Shown here piece by piece: positions 22,288 through 27,220 of a stretch of DNA of 27,220 nucleotides. This stretch comes from a virus. The notes under the pieces are model-generated. The model did no database searches. It was not told where the DNA came from and saw only the letters and a program-made list of their open reading frames with translations. The stretch is from IMG/VR virus record IMGVR_UViG_3300042475_004400, positions 1 to 27,220 of that record, one strand, 5' to 3'. The position numbers were made by a program, and so were the translations under genes. Position 1 is the stretch's first letter; each line of letters opens with the position of its first letter.

Positions 22288-23291
22288 GCCACTACCTCCG
22301 CTTCAGGGAACACCCGCTTCACATTCTCAACTTCTTCGGTCCCGCACACGGCCGGGTTCGCCAGTATCTCGCGGCTCTTATATGCAGTCGCGCTGTTCTC
22401 AATCACGCGATCGCCGATGCGCCACATGACGCTGTGACCGTCCTCGCTGGGGATCATTGGCCACGGCACCAGATCAGGGTGGATAATGTGATCATCGCAG
22501 CCGGTGTGCTGGAAATCGACCGGGATATTGTCGGCCTCGTGCCGCTCGCAGCGCCAAGTGCTATCCTCTTTCGCCGTCGCATGCGCACATGTGCGGCAAT
22601 TCACTTCCTTCGTCGGTTGTGATTTGTGGCACAGCTCATGCGCCGGGCAGAAGCGGCACTGGTACCAGCTGGGATCGGTGCTGATGGGTGGTGGCATGCG
22701 ATCCGCCAGTGCGATGCGCCGGCCGCGCTCCACCGCTCTGGTGGCAACGTCGGCGTTGTAGCGAACACGCTCGATATGGAGCCGGTCATCGTCCTTGCAG
22801 ACCGCCACATAGAGCGCGCGGTCAATGTTGGTACCGTGCATGTAGACCTGCATCTGGACGAAGTGCATCGGCTTAGATTTCTCAACGCCTTTGGCCGCCA
22901 TGTCGTCAAAGCTCTTTTTCGAATGCGTCTTGAACTCGGCAACGTGGCGCTTTGTCGGCGCCTCTGGCACGCCGCTCTCAATGACGCCGTCAAGGCTGCC
23001 GGAGACGTGACTGCCAAAATTGACCCGTTGCTGGCTCGATCGCACGTCTATCCCGACGTTGCGTAGGTCACGTATGATGACTGCCTCCTCGTGCTGGCCG
23101 CGACGGAACAGGCGCAGGATACGTCCCTCAAACGCCTCCACCACGGCCCAGCGGAACGACAGCCACAGCCATCGATCGCAAGGGTGGCCCAGCAGGCTGC
23201 ACCCCAGATGCGGGCGCGGCTTCTCGCTCTGCGATTTATGATATTGGTCGATCAGGTGCGGTATGGTATTTATCGGCTCGGGCAATTTCAT
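22284..23291 (-). CDS. Cas4/RecB-like PD-(D/E)XK exonuclease
   Basis: A 335-residue protein. Asp101 (SGSLDGVIE) and Glu119-Phe-Lys121 (HVAEFKTHSK) form the PD-(D/E)XK core, followed by the conserved Gln helix HFVQMQVYMHG. Cys38 (LLGHPCDRW) together with Cys212, Cys215 and Cys221 (CRFCPAHELC) fits the 4Fe-4S cluster of Cas4/AddB-type nucleases. A further Cys set, C232, C235, C248 and C265, lies after this core and may bind zinc. Expected role: processing DNA ends for recombination together with the Sak4-like ATPase and the ssDNA-binding protein. The hairpin at 23322-23357 lies upstream. Confidence 0.85.
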   Translation of the reverse strand: MKLPEPINTIPHLIDQYHKSQSEKPRPHLGCSLLGHPCDRWLWLSFRWAVVEAFEGRILRLFRRGQHEEAVIIRDLRNVGIDVRSSQQRVNFGSHVSGSLDGVIESGVPEAPTKRHVAEFKTHSKKSFDDMAAKGVEKSKPMHFVQMQVYMHGTNIDRALYVAVCKDDDRLHIERVRYNADVATRAVERGRRIALADRMPPPISTDPSWYQCRFCPAHELCHKSQPTKEVNCRTCAHATAKEDSTWRCERHEADNIPVDFQHTGCDDHIIHPDLVPWPMIPSEDGHSVMWRIGDRVIENSATAYKSREILANPAVCGTEEVENVKRVFPEAEVVA

Positions 23292-23321
23292 TGACCTGTC
23301 TCTCGCTGCTGCGGTTGAGGC

Positions 23322-23357
23322 GTCCCCCCGGCTCCAACCCCAAAAGGCCGGGGGGAC
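23322..23357 (-). promoter_or_regulatory. Perfect 11-bp hairpin between ssDNA-binding and nuclease genes
   Basis: GTCCCCCCGGC and GCCGGGGGGAC pair perfectly over 11 bases around a 14-base loop, in the largest gap of this operon. No T-run follows on either strand, so it is not a standard intrinsic terminator. An RNA processing, attenuation or stability role is more likely. Confidence 0.65.
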
Positions 23358-23365
23358 AAACTCAC

Positions 23366-23872
23366 TTACTTAGCCCAAGGCGGCTTGGCGCTTGCGCTGG
23401 CTGGCGCGCCCGATGCGGAACCCGACGCCTTCGGCATCGCCGCCGTTGAGCCGCCGATCGCCTTCCAGCCCGCGATCTCATTGCGGTCCTGCGTGTAACC
23501 GTTGGCGATGTCCTTGGGGCTCGCCTTCTTGATGCGCACCTTGATGCAGACATTGCCGCCGATCAGCTCGTCGGAATCCTGCACCCGTTGCAGGCCAATG
23601 GCGCGCATCAATTCACCCAACTGCTCGCGGCCGATGCGTTCGGCCTCGACGCTGGGGTTGCGGATGTTCAGGCTGCCGAAAATGACCCGGCCCTGCTGCG
23701 TCGGCCCAGTGATGTCGTAGCGGACATCGATCTTGGTGCCGGTGCCAGCCTTAGTCTGACCGACATCGGCCTTCGTGATCGTGGCGTCATACCAGCCTTC
23801 AGGCAGCAGGTCATAGCTGCGCTCAGGCTGCGGCAGGTTGTCGACGACAAAAGTTTCTTCGAGGAATGCCAT
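23366..23872 (-). CDS. DUF669-type single-stranded DNA-binding protein
   Basis: A 168-residue protein with AAGGAG 8 bases before ATG 23872. LLPEGWYDATITKADVGQTK is the opening OB-like strand pair of DUF669 proteins; GRVIFGSLNIRNPSVEAERI and a GREQLGELMRAIGL helix follow. The C-terminus is a flexible Ala/Ser/Gly linker ending KPPWAK, similar to the tips of SSB-like proteins that recruit partners, though less acidic than in bacterial SSB. Co-occurrence with a Sak4-type ATPase and nuclease is characteristic of phage recombination modules. Confidence 0.82.
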   Translation of the reverse strand: MAFLEETFVVDNLPQPERSYDLLPEGWYDATITKADVGQTKAGTGTKIDVRYDITGPTQQGRVIFGSLNIRNPSVEAERIGREQLGELMRAIGLQRVQDSDELIGGNVCIKVRIKKASPKDIANGYTQDRNEIAGWKAIGGSTAAMPKASGSASGAPASASAKPPWAK

Positions 23873-23877
23873 GTCAA

Positions 23878-24255
23878 TTACTCCTTGGTGATGGTGAACG
23901 AGGGACGGCCCGGTGTGGCCGTTATTGCGTCAAGCAGTGGGGTTGTGATTTCCGGCTTGGCTGCTTTCCAAGCGAAGGCGTTGATTTCCGGTTTCCACCG
24001 GAACAGGCTTGCAAGATGGTCGCTCAGGCCGTTCTCCGCCGCCAGCTCTTGCAGCTTGTCGGCGTTGATCTTGCGGTTGATGCGGCCCTCGATCTTGACC
24101 TTGTACGTGTCCGCATCAAAGTTGAGGGTGCCCTCCAGCGTTTCGGCCACGCCAAAGGTCTTGACCATCGCATCCTCAAGATCGCGGCGGGTCTTGGTCG
24201 CGGCTGTCTCAGCCGCCTTGGCGTCCAGCCACTGCTGGTAGATCGAGGCGGTCAT
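23878..24255 (-). CDS. Recombination-module companion protein (DUF7173-like)
   Basis: A 125-residue protein starting MTASIYQQWLDAKAAETAAT at ATG 24255, coupled to the ATPase stop (ATGA). A charged helix (about 10-30) is followed by a small domain (GTLNFDADTYKVKIEGRINR, then KLQELAAENGLSDHLASLFR and KPEINAFAWK). This pattern is typical of a small protein lying between Sak4-type ATPase and DUF669 genes in phages, which I recall as DUF7173; role unknown, perhaps an adaptor. Confidence 0.7.
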   Translation of the reverse strand: MTASIYQQWLDAKAAETAATKTRRDLEDAMVKTFGVAETLEGTLNFDADTYKVKIEGRINRKINADKLQELAAENGLSDHLASLFRWKPEINAFAWKAAKPEITTPLLDAITATPGRPSFTITKE

Positions 24256-24929
24256 GCTGCACCGCCAATCTTGGCGATGACGGCACCGAGATCCGGCGCC
24301 TCCCACGTGTCCAGCTTGCCCGAGCGGTCCTTGGCCAGCCACGCGCCGTCGCCGTCGCACATCAGAGCGCGCTGGGTCACGCCGTCGGCGTCACGTTCGA
24401 CCCGAAGCGCCAGCACCTCGTCGAAGAAGTACGGCAGCCCCTGCGTCAGCGACTTACCGGGCATGCCCGGATTGTAGAGCAGCTTGCCCATCTCATCCTG
24501 CGACTTCTCCAGCTTGGCACTCATGTAGATGTGCTTGCCGGGCAGGTCGCGGAACGCGCGGATGAGTTCCTGCATGGTGGTGTTCAGTTCACCATATGCC
24601 GCGCGGCCGTCCTTGTTCTTGCGCAGTTCGTGGGCCAGCACGACCTCGGCGACCTCGCTGATGCTGTCCAGCGCCACGCTCTGATATGATGCCGCCTCGG
24701 TCGACGACTTGGCCCACTCATACGCCTCACGCAGATCATCCATGCCGGTGATCTCAATGTAGGGAAGGTCGGCGTCTTGGATTGACAGCAGACCACCCTC
24801 CGCCGACAACACCACCGGGTTCGGTAGCGTGCGGATCAGGCTCGTCTTGCCGGCGCCAGCCTGCCCGTAGCAGAGCAGCTTGACGCCGTTGGCGGACAGT
24901 CCGCCCGTCTGTTTCAGATTGATTGCCAT
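24252..24929 (-). CDS. Sak4-like RecA-fold ATPase (recombinase)
   Basis: A 225-residue protein. Walker A is GQAGAGKT (22-29) and Walker B is VALDS (85-89). The short core-only RecA fold, the SAEGGLLSIQDADLPYIEIT segment and the neighbours (DUF669, Cas4-like nuclease) match phage Sak4-type single-strand annealing or recombinase proteins. GGAG lies 7 bases before ATG 24929. It is the first gene of the leftward operon, directly after the divergent control region. Confidence 0.85.
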   Translation of the reverse strand: MAINLKQTGGLSANGVKLLCYGQAGAGKTSLIRTLPNPVVLSAEGGLLSIQDADLPYIEITGMDDLREAYEWAKSSTEAASYQSVALDSISEVAEVVLAHELRKNKDGRAAYGELNTTMQELIRAFRDLPGKHIYMSAKLEKSQDEMGKLLYNPGMPGKSLTQGLPYFFDEVLALRVERDADGVTQRALMCDGDGAWLAKDRSGKLDTWEAPDLGAVIAKIGGAA

Positions 24930-25046
24930 AATGGCTCTCCGTCGTTAGCACCTGTCGGACCATCCAGTCGGTGCGTAAAAGGGTCTTTACAGCGCCTATC
25001 GTGCGGTTGTAAACCCCCCAATGTGCAAAAATCAACGGGGTCGAAA
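24930..25046. promoter_or_regulatory. Divergent control region
   Basis: Non-coding gap of 117 bases between the leftward recombination operon and the rightward regulator/primase genes. It contains the symmetric promoter-like element at 24986-25013 and ribosome sites at both edges. Nothing else is evident. Confidence 0.7.
24986..25013. promoter_or_regulatory. Symmetric promoter-like element TTTACA-N16-TGTAAA
   Basis: TTTACA and TGTAAA are reverse complements, so the same -35-like and -10-like boxes with 16-base spacing read on both strands. The -35 box matches TTGACA at 5 of 6 positions, and the -10 box matches TATAAT at 4 of 6. It could be a pair of back-to-back promoters or a dimer operator for the adjacent HTH protein. 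Confidence 0.4.
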
Positions 25047-25229
25047 ATGCTCACACTGGAACAGATACGAACTGCGCTTGACGATCGTAATGTCGAAAAG
25101 GTTGCGGAGCGCACGGGCATCCATCGCAACACCATCGGGGCGATCCGCAACGGCACGAACGCCAATCCGACATATGCGACGATGAAGGCGCTGTCTGACT
25201 ATCTGACTGCGGCCACCGTCGATGGTTGA
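25047..25229 (+). CDS. Small HTH (XRE-like) regulator
   Basis: A 60-residue protein from ATG 25047; an in-frame GTG at 25023 would add 8 residues. The sequence LTLEQIRTALDDRNVEKVAE, then RTGIHRNTIGAIRNGTNANP and a final helix, is a compact HTH domain with a recognition helix at HRNTIGAIRNG. Expression from the divergent control region, and the adjacent symmetric element, suggest it may autoregulate and control both operons. Its stop overlaps the primase start by 8 bases. Confidence 0.75.
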   Translation: MLTLEQIRTALDDRNVEKVAERTGIHRNTIGAIRNGTNANPTYATMKALSDYLTAATVDG

Positions 25230-27220
25230 CCTCACCAACATATTGGGTGGCCCGTGGTCACCGCCGAAAGTGGCGCAGCCTGATCCACCGGCCGTGCAGC
25301 TGCTGGATGCCATGCAGCGATCGGGACTAACGCCGCCGCGTGAGATTGTCCTCGATGGCAAGCTGCACCGCTTCAACTCCGGCACGAAGGGAAGCCCCGG
25401 CGCCGGCGACAAATCCGGCTGGTACGTGGCCTACTCGGATGGCATCCCCGCCGGCCGTTTCGGCTGCTGGCGCGCTGGCATCGAATCGACGTGGCGCGCA
25501 GACGTGGGCCGGAACTTGACCCCGGCCGAGGAAATGGCCCACGCCCGCCGCATGAACGAGGCCAAAGCCGCCCGCGATGCAGAGACGGCTCGTACCCGCG
25601 AGACCGCCGCCAACACCGTCGAGGCTATCTGGGTCGGTTGCATGGGCGCCGATCCGGCGCATCCCTATCTGGCGCGCAAGGGCGTCGCCGTGCATGGCTC
25701 CCGCGTCACGGGCGATGGCCGGCTGGTCGTGCCGCTCTATACGCCAGACGGGCATCTGGCGTCGCTCCAGTATATCGATGTGGACGGCGGAAAGCTGTAC
25801 CACTCCGGCGGCCAGACTGGCGGCTGCTATTGGATCGTCGGGACGATGGATGAGCCGGGCACCGTCTACATTGCCGAAGGTTTCGCCACGGCCGCGACCA
25901 TCCACGAAGTCACCGGGCGCCCCTGCGTCGTGGCCTACTCGGCCTCCAACCTCGTACCCGTCACCGGCTCGATACGCGAGCTGGTTGGGATCGCGGCGCC
26001 AATCACGATCGTGGCAGACAACGACACATCCGGCACGGGCCAGAAATACGCCGATCAGGCCAGTGCCAAGCACGGCGCGCGGGTCGTCATGCCCCCCATC
26101 CCCGGCGATGCGAACGACTACGTGCAGGCGGGGCATGATCTGAGGGCGCTGCTGAACCCGCCGCCTGCAGTCACAGATTGGCTCACTCCGGCCGATGACT
26201 TCTGCCTCGAGCCCGCGCCGATCAAATGGCTGGTCAAACACTGGCTGCAAGAGCAAGCCCTCATCATGGTGCACGGCCCGTCAGGTGGCGGCAAAACTTT
26301 CGCCGTGCTGGACTGGAGCCTGCACATCGCGTCGGGTCGCACCGACTGGCATGGCCATCGCGTCAAGCCCGGCCCAGTGGTCTATCTGGCCGGCGAGGGC
26401 CATCACGGCTTGCGCAGCCGCGTTGCCGCGTGGAAGCAGCACCACAAAGCCGGCACACTGGACATGTGGATTTCCAAAACCGGCACGGACCTGAACACGC
26501 CAGAGGGCTATCAGCGGGTGGTCGATGCCATTCGCGCGCTGCCACACCCACCCAGCCTCATAAACGTCGACACGCTGCATCGCTTCCTGTTCGGCGATGA
26601 GAATAGCTCCGTCGACGCCAAGACCATGATCGACGCCTGCGCGGCTCTCATGCGGGAGTTCAACTGCTCTGTGCTGCTCGTCCACCACACCGGCGTTGCC
26701 GATGAGGCCCAACACCGGGCGCGCGGATCGTCCGCATGGAAGGGCGCGCTCGAGATCGAGATCAGCGTCGTCCCCGCCAAAGGCGACACGCCAATCCAGA
26801 TCGTGCAGCGCAAGTCCAAGGACGCAGAAGAGGCCGAGCCGATCTTCGCAAACCTCCAGTCCGTTGCCATCAACGGCTGGCTGGATGAGGATGGCGAGCC
26901 GGTTACCAGCGCCGTGCTTGTAACCGCAGAGGCACCCCCAGAGCGGAAAAAAGAATCCAAATTGGATACATGGCGCAAGATGTTCGAAAGCGCGTGGTTC
27001 GATTCCGGCGCCGAAATCGCCAACGGGAAGCCATTTGTGTCGCGATCGGCGCTGCTCGATTACCTCAAAATCAAGCTGGATTTGAGCGAGGCATATGCCC
27101 AGCAGTACCTCAAACCAAGCGTCACCGACAAGCTGATCGGGGTGCTGACCTTGGCCGAAATTGTGGAGAAAAATGGGGTCGGATTTGCCGTAATTTGCCA
27201 AAAAACGGCGGACAACATGA
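25222..27220 (+). CDS. Toprim primase / RepA-type helicase (3' end outside window)
   Basis: Open for 666 codons to the window edge. The N-terminal 130 residues are a primase-associated region (LHRFNSGTKGSPGAGDKSGW); no clear zinc finger is seen. A Toprim domain follows with VYIAEGFATAATIHEVTG (Glu219) and VADNDTSGTG (Asp266, Asp268), then PGDANDY. The helicase domain carries GPSGGGKT (352-359), LINVDTLHR (446-454) and VLLVHHTG (484-491), as in AAA_25/RepA-like hexameric helicases. It should synthesise primers and unwind DNA at the phage fork. The part beyond about residue 560 is unassigned. Confidence 0.88.
   Translation, partial: MVDLTNILGGPWSPPKVAQPDPPAVQLLDAMQRSGLTPPREIVLDGKLHRFNSGTKGSPGAGDKSGWYVAYSDGIPAGRFGCWRAGIESTWRADVGRNLTPAEEMAHARRMNEAKAARDAETARTRETAANTVEAIWVGCMGADPAHPYLARKGVAVHGSRVTGDGRLVVPLYTPDGHLASLQYIDVDGGKLYHSGGQTGGCYWIVGTMDEPGTVYIAEGFATAATIHEVTGRPCVVAYSASNLVPVTGSIRELVGIAAPITIVADNDTSGTGQKYADQASAKHGARVVMPPIPGDANDYVQAGHDLRALLNPPPAVTDWLTPADDFCLEPAPIKWLVKHWLQEQALIMVHGPSGGGKTFAVLDWSLHIASGRTDWHGHRVKPGPVVYLAGEGHHGLRSRVAAWKQHHKAGTLDMWISKTGTDLNTPEGYQRVVDAIRALPHPPSLINVDTLHRFLFGDENSSVDAKTMIDACAALMREFNCSVLLVHHTGVADEAQHRARGSSAWKGALEIEISVVPAKGDTPIQIVQRKSKDAEEAEPIFANLQSVAINGWLDEDGEPVTSAVLVTAEAPPERKKESKLDTWRKMFESAWFDSGAEIANGKPFVSRSALLDYLKIKLDLSEAYAQQYLKPSVTDKLIGVLTLAEIVEKNGVGFAVICQKTADNM

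Noticed and set aside
26281-27201. A 306-codon minus-strand frame opposite the primase-helicase
   Set aside because: Walker and Toprim motifs are on the plus strand, open to the window end.
1-27220. tRNA genes, integrase, attachment site, insertion sequences
   Set aside because: I saw no cloverleaf-like T-loop motif, recombinase motif, core repeat or transposase frame. A tRNA-finding program was not available to confirm this.

Overview
The window is a segment of a tailed double-stranded DNA phage (Caudoviricetes). G+C is high, genes are packed with ATGA, TGATG or TAATG overlaps, and almost every frame is used. I see no integrase, tRNA, rRNA or CRISPR array. Terminase, portal, capsid and a recognisable endolysin are absent and presumably lie outside the window. 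The short-tail style virion genes (adaptor, nozzle/stabilisation-type protein, then several large Ala/Gly-rich internal proteins) suggest a podovirus-like phage of a high-GC proteobacterium. Host and morphology are inference.

Region A (36-13844, plus strand): late/virion operon. It holds an adaptor, a beta-rich fibre-like protein, a nozzle/stabilisation-type protein, a small Trp-rich protein, an 812-residue low-complexity virion protein, four probable internal or ejected proteins, a helix-rich protein with a shared N-terminal module, an ART-like (ADP-ribosyltransferase fold) protein, and a protein with a conserved phage domain of unknown function. The ART gene is bracketed by a perfect 30-bp direct repeat, so it looks like an exchangeable cargo slot.

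Region B (13804-18244, minus strand): about sixteen small, overlapping, mostly unrecognised early-type genes, many under 90 codons and several shorter than 60. The block contains two copies of a cassette: candidate promoter, leader hairpin, 61-residue ORF, GC-rich hairpin and a second leader hairpin. The two 61-residue proteins are identical, while their DNA differs at 7 third-codon positions. One gene at the distal end is split by an in-frame amber codon.

Region C (18341-24929, minus strand): DNA metabolism operon. In transcription order it encodes a Sak4-like RecA-fold ATPase, a small companion protein, a DUF669-type ssDNA-binding protein, a Cas4-like PD-(D/E)XK nuclease with Cys clusters, a C5-cytosine DNA methyltransferase, an SF2 helicase with a zinc ribbon, a small Cys-rich protein and a VRR-NUC nuclease. 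These fit replication and recombination plus protection from host restriction.

Region D (24930-27220): a divergent control region carrying a symmetric TTTACA-N16-TGTAAA element, then on the plus strand a small HTH regulator overlapping a Toprim plus AAA primase-helicase that runs off the window end.
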